Positions 6,958 through 15,651 of a stretch of 64,000 nt of DNA are shown here, in pieces. A program made the position numbers and the translations under genes. Source of the DNA: Candidatus Limivivens intestinipullorum. GTDB lineage: Bacteria; Bacillota; Clostridia; Lachnospirales; Lachnospiraceae. Under the pieces are notes generated by a model that was not told the DNA's origin, did not search any database, and worked only from the letters and a program-made list of their open reading frames with translations. The DNA is taken from contig DVIQ01000027.1 of NCBI GenBank assembly GCA_018711185.1, forward strand, positions 1 to 64,000, read 5' to 3'. Within the stretch, counting starts at the first letter, position 1. Each line of letters opens with the position of its first letter.

Positions 6958-8370
6958 ATGGAAGAAGAAATTTTGACGGCGGAAGCTGCGGAAACGGAAG
7001 CCCCGGACGCGGAAGAAAAGAAGATCGTAAACGGCACGCACAATTACAGCACAGAGGAAGCGTATGTGAAGCCGACAGATCCCAAGGTTCTCAAGAAGCT
7101 GGAATGGTTTCAGGATCAGAAGCTGGGACTGATGATGCACTGGGGAATCTACAGCGAGCTTGGTCTGGTGGCCTCCTGGGCGTTAAGCGATCAGGACGCC
7201 GACTGGGCGAGAACCGGCATCGACTGGGAGGTGACCGGGGAGGAATTTAAGCAGCAGTATTTCAACCTGAACAAAACCTTCAACCCCGTGCGCTTTGAGC
7301 CGGAAAAATGGGCGGAGCTGGCAAAGGAAGCCGGAATGAAATATTTCATTTTTACCACGAAGCATCACGACGGCTTCTGTATGTGGGACACGAAATATTC
7401 GGATTATAAGATTACGGCTCCGGACTGCCCGTTCCACACTCACAAATACGCGGACGTGTGCGCGCACCTCTTTGAGGCCTTCCGCAAAAAGGGAATCGGC
7501 ATTATGCCGTATTTCTCAAAGGCGGACTGGCATGTGGACAGCTACTGGAAGGATGACACCGAAAGAGGAAAGTTCAAGTCCAGAGGCCCGTCCTACGTTC
7601 CGGCGGAGAACCCGGAAGAGTGGGAGCGCTTCGTGACCTTTACCCATAATCAGATCCGGGAGCTGGCCACCAACTACGGACGCTTAGAGGGCATGTGGTT
7701 CGACGCCGGATGGGTATGCAAAGAAAACGGCCAGGATATCCGCCTGGGCGAGGTGATCGAGGAGATCCGGAAATTCCAGCCCGGAATGCTGTGCGCGGAC
7801 CGGACCGTGGGCGGCCCGTATGAGAATTATGTGACCCCGGAACAGTGCGTGCCGGAGGAGCCGCTGTTTATTCCCTGGGAGAGCAACATTTCCCTGGGCA
7901 GCGATTTTTCCTATCAGTTCAACGATACCTTTAAAACCACCAGACAGATTCTGAACCTTCTGATCGACGTGGTTGTCAAGGGAGGAAACCTGGCGGTGAA
8001 CGTGGGACCGCAGCCGGACGGCAGGATTCCCGCGGAGAATATCCAGACCTTAAAGGAAATGGGCGCATGGCTTTCCGTATACGGCGACGCCATCTACGGC
8101 ACCCGTCCCTGCGCGCCTTATAAGAAGGACGGCATCGGCTTTACGAAAAGAGAGGATACCGTGTACGCGTTGCAGCCCTTTAAGGAGGAGACAGACCCTG
8201 TGGAAAACGTGGTATGGATTCCGTATACCGGACAGGTGACGGAAGTGACCGCCATGGGAGACGAGAGAGTGGAATCCTTCACAAAGGAGGAGGGCGGCTT
8301 GAGAGTCGTTCTTGAGAAAAAAGAATACGAGAAGGCCCCGATTGCCAGAGTTTTCTGCCTGAAAGCCTGA
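6958..8370 (+). CDS. GH29 alpha-L-fucosidase (second copy)
   Basis: A 470-residue GH29 enzyme, clearly diverged from the gene just upstream (16 bp gap). It has an acidic N-terminal extension of about 30 residues, then LGLMMHWGIYSELG, YFIFTTKHHDGFCMWDTKYSD (residues about 130-150), GMWFDAGWV with the presumed nucleophile Asp, and GGNLAVNVGPQPDGR. No signal peptide is seen. Having two unlike GH29 enzymes together suggests the operon handles different fucose linkages, or a branched substrate with more than one fucose. The start is the ATG after GAAAGGAAA. A 135-bp mobile repeat directly follows the stop codon. Confidence 0.9.
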   Translation: MEEEILTAEAAETEAPDAEEKKIVNGTHNYSTEEAYVKPTDPKVLKKLEWFQDQKLGLMMHWGIYSELGLVASWALSDQDADWARTGIDWEVTGEEFKQQYFNLNKTFNPVRFEPEKWAELAKEAGMKYFIFTTKHHDGFCMWDTKYSDYKITAPDCPFHTHKYADVCAHLFEAFRKKGIGIMPYFSKADWHVDSYWKDDTERGKFKSRGPSYVPAENPEEWERFVTFTHNQIRELATNYGRLEGMWFDAGWVCKENGQDIRLGEVIEEIRKFQPGMLCADRTVGGPYENYVTPEQCVPEEPLFIPWESNISLGSDFSYQFNDTFKTTRQILNLLIDVVVKGGNLAVNVGPQPDGRIPAENIQTLKEMGAWLSVYGDAIYGTRPCAPYKKDGIGFTKREDTVYALQPFKEETDPVENVVWIPYTGQVTEVTAMGDERVESFTKEEGGLRVVLEKKEYEKAPIARVFCLKA

Positions 8371-8377
8371 GACGGCG

Positions 8378-8509
8378 GTAACCGTTCAGCCCTTCTGAAC
8401 CGTTACATGCAAAATCCATTTAAAATCGCCTGCGGCGATGGGATTTTGCACTCCTGAATCACGTTCTTACGGTCCGCGCAGCATGTGCGCAGACCTGGGC
8501 TGAACTGTT
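8378..8509 (-). mobile_element. MITE-like element, full-length copy 2
   Basis: About 132 bp, closely matching the copy at 5378. It is flanked by direct repeats of GACGGCGG (8371-8378 and 8510-8517), and the left one follows the fucosidase stop codon immediately. The outer AC of one end is lost. It lies within the glycosidase operon. Confidence 0.8.
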
Positions 8510-8530
8510 GACGGCGGGCTTATGTATACT

Positions 8531-8560
8531 GGATACCCCGCAGCTTGCTGTGGGGTATCC
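8531..8560. repeat. REP-like hairpin related to the IS200 end hairpin
   Basis: GGATACCCCGCAGC-tt-GCTGTGGGGTATCC is a 14-bp stem with one mismatch, placed between the mobile repeat and the GH42 ribosome binding site. Its core matches the hairpin at 15557-15581 at the end of the IS200-like element, suggesting a solo end or REP-type repeat. Confidence 0.55.
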
Positions 8561-8595
8561 TGCATCCGCCGGGATGTGGAAAAAAGGAGGCGATT

Positions 8596-10641
8596 ATGGA
8601 ACACGCTGTGGAAAAAGGCGTTTGCCCGCGCACGGGGGCGCAGTTTTTTATAAACCCGGACGATACCATGGAGGACGTTCAGAAGCATTTTCGTCTGATG
8701 AAGGAATATGGAATCCGGCTGGTGCGGCTTTTTATCCTGTGGGATCATGTGGAGCCGAGACCGGGCCAATGGGAGTTTGAGCGGTATGACGCCGTTTATG
8801 AGCTGGCTGCCCGGCAGGGCATACAAATCGTATCCACCCTGACGGCGGAGGACCCGCCGGGATGGCTGGAAGAAAAAATTTTTTATCACCATTACGCGGA
8901 TTTAAACCGCAACGATCTGAAAGAGGCCGCAGCCCGCTACATTGAAAAGGTGGTTTCCCGCTACTGGCGGCATCCGGCTCACTACGCCTGGATTCTGATG
9001 AATGAGCCGGAGCTTCTGGTCAATCAAAACAAAGAGACCATGGACCAGTTCCGGACATGGCTTGCCAAGAAGTACGGAACCATAGAAGCATTGAATCAAA
9101 AGTGGTATTATTCCTTTTCCGATTCTCAGGAGGTTACGGTAAACCTGCCGGAAACACCGGAATACTGGCAGTGTTTTCCGTCGTTTACAGACTGGCACGC
9201 CTTTTTGAAGGACAACCTGTGCGGACAGCTTGCCTGGATACAAGGAGAGATCCGGAAAATCGATTCCGTTTCTCCTACCCATGTGAATCCCAAGGGCTTT
9301 TTTGGAAATCTGGCCGGGGTGGGACAGGATTATTTCAAAGAGGCAAAGGTGGTGGATATTCTGGGGGCCTCCATTCATCCGGCATGGAAATTTTTATGGT
9401 TTTCACGCCCGGAATACGGTCTCGCGTATTCATTTTGCGTGGATCTGATCCGAAGCGCGGCCAGAGGCAGGAGTTTCTGGGTTACGGAGCTGCAGGCCGG
9501 TCCCACGGTTATGACGGGGGTTTGCCCCTGCACCCCGTCGCCTCAGGAGATCACGGCGTGGCTGTGGGACGCCGTCGGGGCGGGCGCAAAGGCCGTGATT
9601 TACTGGATGTGGCATCCCCGCACCTTTGGCCAGGAGGCGGGAGAATGGGGCCTTGTGACGGCAAACCATAAGGTGAGCAGACGCATGACCGCTTCCGCCG
9701 GGGTAAGCCGGCTCCTGCGGGAGAACCGGGAGCTGTTCGCCAAAGCGGAACCGGAGCCGGCGCAGACCGCGGTGTTTTATAATCACGGAACAGAGGTGCT
9801 GTCTCTGATCGAGGGAAGCCCTCTCTACCGTACCCAGGAAGCGCCGATTCAGGCTCTATGCGGTGTTTACAAGGCACTGATGAGCGCCCACATCCCGGTG
9901 GACTTTATTGCGGAGGACAACATACGCCAGGGCAGGCTGGAAAACTATAAGGCGGTATATTTTCCGTATTCGTATGCCCTTGACGCGGATCTCCAGGAGA
10001 AGCTTCTTTCTTATATCAAGGGCGGCGGAAGCGTCTGGGCGGACGCCCCCTTTGCCCAGAAGAACAGTGAGGGAGAAATCCTCAGAAACAGCGAAGCCCT
10101 CTACAAAGCCTTTGGCATGGACGTAATCGAATTTCAGGGCTGTGAGGCCGGGGAAGACGGGGCGAAGCCCTATCTGTGCCAGGCGGATCTGGAAAGCGTA
10201 AGCGCGCGGATACAGAGCCGCTTCGGGGACGGGAGCCCGGCCGTGCTGCGGCATACTTACGGTAAGGGACATACCTGCTTTGTAAATTCAGCGGCCAGTC
10301 TGGGGTATTTTCAGACGCGTCTGGAAGTGTTCCGGAAACAGATCGTGTCCTTTGCCGAGGAGCGGACCGACAGGGAAATGGAGTTTCCTTCCGAAGAAGC
10401 CTGTATAACCAGCCGGGTTCTGCGGGCCGGGGAGGAACGGATTATTATTTTGGAAAACTGGTCGGAGCGGGAAGCGCGCTGTGTCCTGAGGGGACGGAAA
10501 AAGGGGATCGGAGCGGTCCGAAAAATCACGGAGGAGACCAGACTTGCGCAGGAGGAGAATCAGGTTTTGGTGACCCTTGGGCCTAAGGAGAGCGCTGTTT
10601 TCGTAGCAGGGCTCAGGGAAGGATTGCAGCGTAATACGTGA
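8596..10641 (+). CDS. GH42 beta-galactosidase
   Basis: A 681-residue glycoside hydrolase of family 42 architecture. It has an N-terminal TIM barrel (YGIRLVRLFILWDHVEP, then ILMNEPE with the presumed acid/base Glu near residue 136), and FWVTELQAGP near 300 with the presumed nucleophile Glu. A trimerisation-like domain (about 390-600, VFYNHGTEVLSL and GKGHTCFVNSAAS) and a small C-terminal beta domain follow. No signal peptide is present, so it should be cytoplasmic. GH42 enzymes hydrolyse terminal beta-galactosides. The start is the ATG after AAGGAGG. Position after two fucosidases suggests that it removes galactose exposed after defucosylation. Confidence 0.88.
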   Translation: MEHAVEKGVCPRTGAQFFINPDDTMEDVQKHFRLMKEYGIRLVRLFILWDHVEPRPGQWEFERYDAVYELAARQGIQIVSTLTAEDPPGWLEEKIFYHHYADLNRNDLKEAAARYIEKVVSRYWRHPAHYAWILMNEPELLVNQNKETMDQFRTWLAKKYGTIEALNQKWYYSFSDSQEVTVNLPETPEYWQCFPSFTDWHAFLKDNLCGQLAWIQGEIRKIDSVSPTHVNPKGFFGNLAGVGQDYFKEAKVVDILGASIHPAWKFLWFSRPEYGLAYSFCVDLIRSAARGRSFWVTELQAGPTVMTGVCPCTPSPQEITAWLWDAVGAGAKAVIYWMWHPRTFGQEAGEWGLVTANHKVSRRMTASAGVSRLLRENRELFAKAEPEPAQTAVFYNHGTEVLSLIEGSPLYRTQEAPIQALCGVYKALMSAHIPVDFIAEDNIRQGRLENYKAVYFPYSYALDADLQEKLLSYIKGGGSVWADAPFAQKNSEGEILRNSEALYKAFGMDVIEFQGCEAGEDGAKPYLCQADLESVSARIQSRFGDGSPAVLRHTYGKGHTCFVNSAASLGYFQTRLEVFRKQIVSFAEERTDREMEFPSEEACITSRVLRAGEERIIILENWSEREARCVLRGRKKGIGAVRKITEETRLAQEENQVLVTLGPKESAVFVAGLREGLQRNT

Positions 10642-10665
10642 AAGTGACGAATGGAGGAACGCGGT

Positions 10666-12447
10666 ATGGCGACATGGGAAAAGGAATGGAAAGGAAATAG
10701 AGGAGAAGAACTCTTAAAAGCGGTGGAAACGGAGGAGTACCGTATTTTGACGGACTGGAAAGAGGGCGTCTGCTCCCTTGCCATGAAGAATCTCTGCGGC
10801 CATCCGGTACGGCTTGAGAAAATCCCCGTTCTGGAGATGGATATGCCCTTTGGGCCGGATACCCCGGTTTATGGAGAGGCCTACAATATGCTGTGCCAGT
10901 ACAGCGGAACCGTAAAGAAAGTGGACCTGATCGGCTTTTTCGGGGATCACGGGCACTACCGGCTTTCGGCTCCAAAGGATTTTCAGCAGGTGTATAATCT
11001 GATCCGTTTTACCATGGAAAACGGAGAGAGCCTCCTGCTGGGCTTTTCCTCCTGCCGGCGGTTTAGCGGAGAATTCTGGTTCAATGAGAAGAAGCTGTAC
11101 GCGGTGCTGAACCTGGAAGGAATCGAAATCCGGGAGGGAGAGACCGTGGCCCTGGAAACGCTTTTCGCGGGGAAGGGCCCGAAAGAAGCCGTGGAGGAAG
11201 CTTTTGGGGACGCGATACAGACAAACCATCCGATGCTTCGGACGCCCGAAATCCCCACCGGCTGGTGTTCGTGGCCGGTGTACGGCCCCCAGGTGACGGA
11301 ACAGAATATTTACGACAATCTGAACGCCATCAAAGAGCAGGGACTGAATTTGAAATACATTCAGCTCGACGACGGATACCAGCCGTTTATGGGAGACTGG
11401 CTTCAGACGACCGACGCGTTTCAGGGCGGGATGGAGAAAATGTGCCTTGCCATAAAGGAACAGGGCTTTGAACCGGCGATCTGGGTAGCCCCGTTTATCG
11501 CGGAAGAAAAATCGGAACTGTTTCAGAAGCATCCCGGCTGGTTCGTAAAGGATACGGATGGAAAGCCTCTGGCGTCGGATCGCGTAAGCTTTGGAGGCTG
11601 GCGCTGCGGGCCGTGGTATATGCTGGACGGCACACACCCGGAAGCACGGAATTATCTTTCGGAGGTTTTCCGGACCATGCGGGAAAAATGGCAGGTGAAA
11701 TATTATAAGATGGACGCGATTATGTGGGGCGCCCTGCCCTTTGGCGTCCGTTTTGAGAAGAACCGGACAAGCGTGGAGGCCTACCGCATGGGAATGCGGG
11801 CGATTCTGGAAGGAGCCGGAGAAGACAGTTTCCTGCTGGGGTGCAACGCTCCCATGTGGCCCTCCTTGGGACTGGTTCATGGAATGCGGGTTACCAATGA
11901 CATTTCCAGAAATTTTGACTCCATCAAAGAGGTGGCCAGGGAAGGCTTCTTCCGGAACTGGCAGAATAACCGGCTGTGGATCAACGACCCTGATACGGTT
12001 CTGCTTCGAAACAGCGACAAAGTGGTCCCGGACCCGGAAGGGAAGCCGGTGAAAATCAACACCGGACTTTCCCGGAGCGAATTTCTCTACAACGCGTCTT
12101 ACGTGCTGGCCTCCGGCGGAATGGTGCTTGCCGGCGACAACCTCGCTGAATTTACGGAACAGAACCGGGCGGATCTGAATAAACTGCTTCCGCCCCTTGG
12201 CCAGGCCGCCGTGTTTGAGACGGACGACCACGCGGTTGGGCGGATTGCCCTTGAGAAAAAAGAAATTTTGTGTGTTTTTAACCCGGAAGACAGCGGCCGG
12301 GATTTCCCGGTACAGGTGAAAAAGACGGCGAAGGCCGTTGATTTCTGGACCGGAGAAGAGCTGGGCGTCTGGACGCGGGGAACGCGGACGGTGCGCGTGG
12401 AGGGGCGCTCGGCAGCGGTGGTTGTGTTGGAATTTACGGGTGAATGA
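10666..12447 (+). CDS. GH36-type alpha-galactosidase / alpha-N-acetylgalactosaminidase
   Basis: A 593-residue enzyme resembling glycoside hydrolase family 36. The barrel begins TGWCSWPVYG and contains LKYIQLDDGYQ, the nucleophile motif YYKMDAIMWG (Asp near residue 350) and the acid/base region RVTNDISRNFD (Asp near 412). It lacks a signal peptide. The GGAGG that serves the ATG at 10666 lies within an upstream in-frame ATG, so the shorter form is chosen. Family members act on alpha-galactose or alpha-GalNAc; sequence alone does not decide which. With fucosidases and a beta-galactosidase this would be a sensible set for blood-group-type glycans. A strong terminator follows. Confidence 0.82.
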   Translation: MATWEKEWKGNRGEELLKAVETEEYRILTDWKEGVCSLAMKNLCGHPVRLEKIPVLEMDMPFGPDTPVYGEAYNMLCQYSGTVKKVDLIGFFGDHGHYRLSAPKDFQQVYNLIRFTMENGESLLLGFSSCRRFSGEFWFNEKKLYAVLNLEGIEIREGETVALETLFAGKGPKEAVEEAFGDAIQTNHPMLRTPEIPTGWCSWPVYGPQVTEQNIYDNLNAIKEQGLNLKYIQLDDGYQPFMGDWLQTTDAFQGGMEKMCLAIKEQGFEPAIWVAPFIAEEKSELFQKHPGWFVKDTDGKPLASDRVSFGGWRCGPWYMLDGTHPEARNYLSEVFRTMREKWQVKYYKMDAIMWGALPFGVRFEKNRTSVEAYRMGMRAILEGAGEDSFLLGCNAPMWPSLGLVHGMRVTNDISRNFDSIKEVAREGFFRNWQNNRLWINDPDTVLLRNSDKVVPDPEGKPVKINTGLSRSEFLYNASYVLASGGMVLAGDNLAEFTEQNRADLNKLLPPLGQAAVFETDDHAVGRIALEKKEILCVFNPEDSGRDFPVQVKKTAKAVDFWTGEELGVWTRGTRTVRVEGRSAAVVVLEFTGE

Positions 12448-12449
12448 CG

Positions 12450-12526
12450 GAAAAAGAAGGAGACAATCCCGCAGAATTCGGGCTTTATCAAAGCTGAAAT
12501 TCTCTGCTGGTTCGTCTCCTTTTTCA
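12450..12526 (+). terminator. Terminator of the glycosidase operon
   Basis: AAAAAGAAGGAGAC pairs with GTCTCCTTTTTC across an inner stem GCAGAATT/AATTCTCTGC, and the distal arm runs into TTTTT. It lies just after the GH36 stop codon. Confidence 0.8.
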
Positions 12527-12614
12527 TAAGTTCTATTTTAAGGCGAGAAATCCCCTTAGCAGGATTTTTCGAAGCGTTCTTTCGGCTAAACGGTCTTCGG
12601 CCCTGTTTTACACA

Positions 12615-12694
12615 GTATCTGCAAAAGATGTGCAGAAAATCTGCCAAATGGGTTGATTATCTGCATATAAAGTGGTAATATCATATGCAGATAA
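12615..12694. promoter_or_regulatory. Promoter and clustered operator of the Fic gene
   Basis: A promoter TTGATT (12653-12658), 17-nt spacer, TAATAT (12676-12681) is framed by a perfect inverted repeat TTATCTGCATAT (12657-12668) and ATATGCAGATAA (12683-12694). Three further half sites (ATCTGCA, TGTGCAGA, ATCTGC) lie at about 12617-12644. A repressor bound here would cover the promoter. The Fic protein's own C-terminal helix-turn-helix-like region is the natural candidate. Confidence 0.7.
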
Positions 12695-12710
12695 GAATGG
12701 AGAATGTACA

Positions 12711-13757
12711 ATGAAAGTATTTGATTATTCTTTTTTGAATAATGGGCTGCTCCCAGCAAGTTTAATCAATCTGACTTCCAGTATTGTTTCGCTAAAAACA
12801 ATGGCGGGGGTTCGTAAAGATGAGTATGCACAGGTTTTTACCGAACTGGAGTCTATTGCTAAGGTGCAGTCGGTCAAAAGCTCCAATGCCATTGAGGGCA
12901 TTGTAACCAGCGATGAGCGTATTCATGCGATCGTGAACCAGAACAGCGCTCCCTTAAATCACAATGAGGCGGAGATCGCCGGGTATAGAGATGCGCTGAA
13001 TACAATCCATCTGGGGTATGAGCATTTGGATTTCCGGCAGAGCGACATTCTCAGGCTTCATGAGATGATGATGTCCATTGCCGGATACGAATATGGCGGG
13101 CAATACAAGACAGACGACAATGTGATTCTGGAAGTAGACGCTCACGGCCAGCGGCGTGTTCGTTTCCAGCCTACCCCGGCGGCAGAAACGCTTCAGGCGA
13201 TGGAACAACTTGAATTGGCGTATATGGCTGCCAGAAGTGATGCCAATATCAACCAGCTTCTGTTGATCCCCTGTGTGATCCTGGACTTTCTCTGTATCCA
13301 TCCGTTCCGGGATGGCAACGGAAGAATGTCACGGCTGCTTTCGCTGCTTCTGCTCTATAAAAACGGCTATGACGCCGGAAAATATGTTTCTTTCGAGGAA
13401 CAGATCAACAACTATAAAGCTTACTATTATGAAGCACTGCGGCAATCTTCCGAGGGCTGGGCGCAAAACGAGAACAGCTACTTTCCCTTTATAGAAAACT
13501 TCCTTTCCATGTTGTATATGTGCTATAAGGAACTGGATAAACGCTTTGCAGTTGTCCATGGAAAGCGAATTACCAAGAAAGCCCGGGTAGAGGCAACCGT
13601 ACTGAACAGCCTTACCCCTATCTCGAAAGCGGAGATTTGTCAGATTCTGCCTGACATCAGCCCCACCACGGTAGAAGCCGTGCTGGGGGCAATGGTGAAA
13701 AGTGGCAGTGTCAAACGGCTTGGGAAGGGGCGGAATACTCGATATATCAAAGCATAA
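12711..13757 (+). CDS. Fic family protein with C-terminal winged-helix-like region
   Basis: A 348-residue Fic-domain protein. Fic enzymes usually transfer AMP from ATP to a target hydroxyl. The core motif HPFRDGNGRMSR (near residue 196) is intact, including catalytic His and phosphate-binding residues. An N-terminal SSNAIEG near residue 57 fits the (S/T)xxxE(G/N) self-inhibitory motif of class II Fic proteins. The C terminus (about 275-348, EICQILPDISPTTVEAVLGAMVKSG) looks like a winged helix. The ATG at 12711 follows GGAGAAT closely; an earlier in-frame start would lie inside the operator. Base composition is more A+T-rich than neighbours, and two insertion sequences follow, so horizontal acquisition is likely. 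The target is unknown. Confidence 0.88.
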   Translation: MKVFDYSFLNNGLLPASLINLTSSIVSLKTMAGVRKDEYAQVFTELESIAKVQSVKSSNAIEGIVTSDERIHAIVNQNSAPLNHNEAEIAGYRDALNTIHLGYEHLDFRQSDILRLHEMMMSIAGYEYGGQYKTDDNVILEVDAHGQRRVRFQPTPAAETLQAMEQLELAYMAARSDANINQLLLIPCVILDFLCIHPFRDGNGRMSRLLSLLLLYKNGYDAGKYVSFEEQINNYKAYYYEALRQSSEGWAQNENSYFPFIENFLSMLYMCYKELDKRFAVVHGKRITKKARVEATVLNSLTPISKAEICQILPDISPTTVEAVLGAMVKSGSVKRLGKGRNTRYIKA

Positions 13758-13763
13758 GTTCTA

Positions 13764-14772
13764 TAGCAGTCCTAAAAATTACCGCACATAACCACACGCA
13801 CGAAAATATCCCATACAATCCGACTCACGGATCTCCGCAAATGCTGCTTCAACGGCCTTTGATAAAAGTGCTGCTGTACGGACTTTTTGTTTTCTCATAT
13901 ATGCCTTGATCTTTGACCACATATTTTCTATCGGGTTTAAATCTGGGCTGTATGGCGGCAAATACAAATACTTGATATGATTTTTGTCCAGAAAATCTTT
14001 TACTGCGCGGGCATGGTGTGACCGCATATTATCCATGATAACGACGTCATCCGGGCCGAGTGTTGGAAGCAAATTTACTTCCAGATATTGCTGAAACCGT
14101 TCTGCTGTGGTACCTCCCTGATAGATGGTATAAACACAGGTTCCATCAAGCCGTATAGACGACAGGATCGTTGTATTGACAGGCGTGTTCAGCGGAGCAC
14201 TGTCAACGGCACGCTGGCTGCGCTGCGCCCGTGCGTAATGCCTTGTCATGTTGATATTAACCCCGCTTTCATCGAGAAACACAAGATGGCCTGTGTCTTT
14301 CTCCGATAGGCACTGCTGCCAGCCTGTCCGCTTCTGCTGAACATCGGGGACGATCCTGTTCTGAAGCATGAAGAGACTTCTTTTTATAGACATATCCCAG
14401 CTTCACAATGGCTTTTCGGACCGTTTCGTCACTGACATGGAGTTGGAGAGTCTCTGTGACCTCATGAATCGTAATATGGGGCTGCTGTTGGATAAGACGG
14501 TCGATACGGGCAAGATCATCAGCGGAAAGAGAACGCTTACGGCCGCGCAGGGAGGTACGCGTTTCCACAGAGCCGGTTGCTTTCAACTGTTCACGCAATC
14601 GATAGATCGTACTTGTATTTACGGAAAAGCATTTTGCAATTTCCTTGACAGGGATTTGATGATTAAGGGCTTGGACAATAAGATGTCGCGCTTCGTTGTG
14701 TAACATAAATATCACCTCTACCTTAATCATAATACCGTTGTCAAGTATGTGCAGTATTTATTTGAATTGCTA
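13764..14772 (-). mobile_element. IS630-family insertion sequence
   Basis: The ends are imperfect inverted repeats: TAGCAGTCCTAAAAATTACC at the left and, read inwards from the right, TAGCAATTCAAATAAATACT, both leading to GCACATA. A TA dinucleotide lies outside each end (13762-13763 and 14773-14774), as expected for IS630 target duplication. The size is about 1.0 kb, with the transposase filling nearly all of it. The Fic gene stops only a few bases before the left end. Confidence 0.85.
13779..14706 (-). CDS. IS630-family transposase, split between two frames
   Basis: The first frame (14269-14706, ATG after GAGGTG) encodes helix-turn-helix DNA-binding domains and reaches YKKKSLHASEQDRP. The second frame (13779-14393) supplies DVQQKRTGWQQ onward, with the catalytic residues in LVFLDESG, VVIMDNMRSHH and SPDLNPIENMWSKIK, so the DDE triad is complete. 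Joining the frames requires skipping one base at CCCC (minus strand, 14346-14349), because RPDVQQKR is the usual continuation. This is either a +1 programmed frameshift or a recent one-base insertion that disables the gene. The rest of the protein looks intact. Confidence 0.85.
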
Positions 14773-14889
14773 TAGTACTACGACGGAAAAGCCGGTTACG
14801 GTTCGCGGCAGCCGCGAACAGAACAGCGGCTGCTTGCGGAACGGAGGGACGTCATAGTGAAAAAAGTTGATGCTTGTTGACAAAAGTCG

Positions 14890-14972
14890 CTTGAAAAAAT
14901 ACCTGATTTTAAGAAGAACTCCCTTGGAAGATATTTGATTTCATGAAGAACTCCCTTGAAAAATATTTAATC
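14890..14972. repeat. Short tandem repeat, 32-33 bp unit
   Basis: Two full units and a partial third: each begins CTTGRAARATA, continues TGATTT and ends GAAGAACTCC (14890-14922, 14923-14954, 14955-14972). The stretch 14773-15069 between the IS630 and IS200 genes holds this array and one end hairpin of the IS200 element; no coding sequence is seen. Confidence 0.6.
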
Positions 14973-14980
14973 TCTCCGGG

Positions 14981-15585
14981 TCTAATTCCCCGCAGCTCTG
15001 CTGCGTAACAAACTTTTGAGAAAAGTGGAAGAAGTGATATACTAAAGGAAAAAAGAAAGGAATTGTGAGATGAGTGAGTATATACACAAATCGCACAATG
15101 TATCAGTGCTTATGTATCACTTCGTATGTCCAGCAAAATATCGAAGAGTAGTAATAGATGATGAGGTAGATGAAGTAATAAAAGAGACGTGTCAGGAAAT
15201 AGAAAAACGATATGAAATAAGATTTCTGGAAATAGGGACAGATCGAGATCATGTACATTTCCTGATACAGTCCGTGCCAAAGTATAGCCCACAAAAGATC
15301 ATACAAATAGTAAAGAGTATTACAGCTAAAGCGGTATTTGCAAAATGTCCGCAGGTGAAGAAAAAACTGTGGGGAGGGGAGTTCTGGACGGATGGATATT
15401 ATGTGGCAACCGTAGGTGAACATGGAAATGAACAAGTAATCAGTAAGTATGTGAGAGAACAAGGACAAGAAAAAGAATATAAGAAACTATATCAAGCAGT
15501 AGAGGAAGAGAAGCAGTATAGCATATGGGATTATATGTAGAGGGAGCGACCTTCGATACCCCGCAGCTCTGCTGCGGGGTAGTTC
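14981..15585 (+). mobile_element. IS200-like insertion sequence (approximate limits)
   Basis: A single-gene element with hairpins at each side: CGCAGC-tct-GCTGCG at 14991-15005 and TACCCCGCAGC-tct-GCTGCGGGGTA at 15557-15581, as expected for the folded ends recognised by Y1 transposases. Exact cleavage points cannot be set without an empty site. Confidence 0.6.
15070..15540 (+). CDS. tnpA: IS200/IS605-family Y1 transposase TnpA
   Basis: A 156-residue HUH single-strand transposase. The metal-binding HUH motif is seen in DRDHVHFLIQ, near residue 60. The catalytic Tyr probably lies in FWTDGYYVATVGEHG (about 110-122). The length is normal for TnpA. It moves as single-stranded DNA by recognising the terminal hairpins present on both sides. 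No tnpB follows, so the element is IS200-like. Start ATG follows AAAGAAAGGAATT. The A+T-rich codon use contrasts with the surrounding genes. Confidence 0.9.
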   Translation: MSEYIHKSHNVSVLMYHFVCPAKYRRVVIDDEVDEVIKETCQEIEKRYEIRFLEIGTDRDHVHFLIQSVPKYSPQKIIQIVKSITAKAVFAKCPQVKKKLWGGEFWTDGYYVATVGEHGNEQVISKYVREQGQEKEYKKLYQAVEEEKQYSIWDYM

Positions 15586-15651
15586 ATCTTGCTGTAGATA
15601 AGGAAATGCCGGACTGGTGGGTTCCGGATTTATTGGTGCCGGACTGGAGGA

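Noticed and set aside
10714-12231. 505-codon open frame on the minus strand
   Set aside because: It is antisense to the GH36 gene, has no ribosome binding site or recognisable motif, and reflects codon bias of the plus-strand gene.
14890-14972. Possible CRISPR array
   Set aside because: Units are contiguous tandem repeats without spacers, and no cas genes are present.
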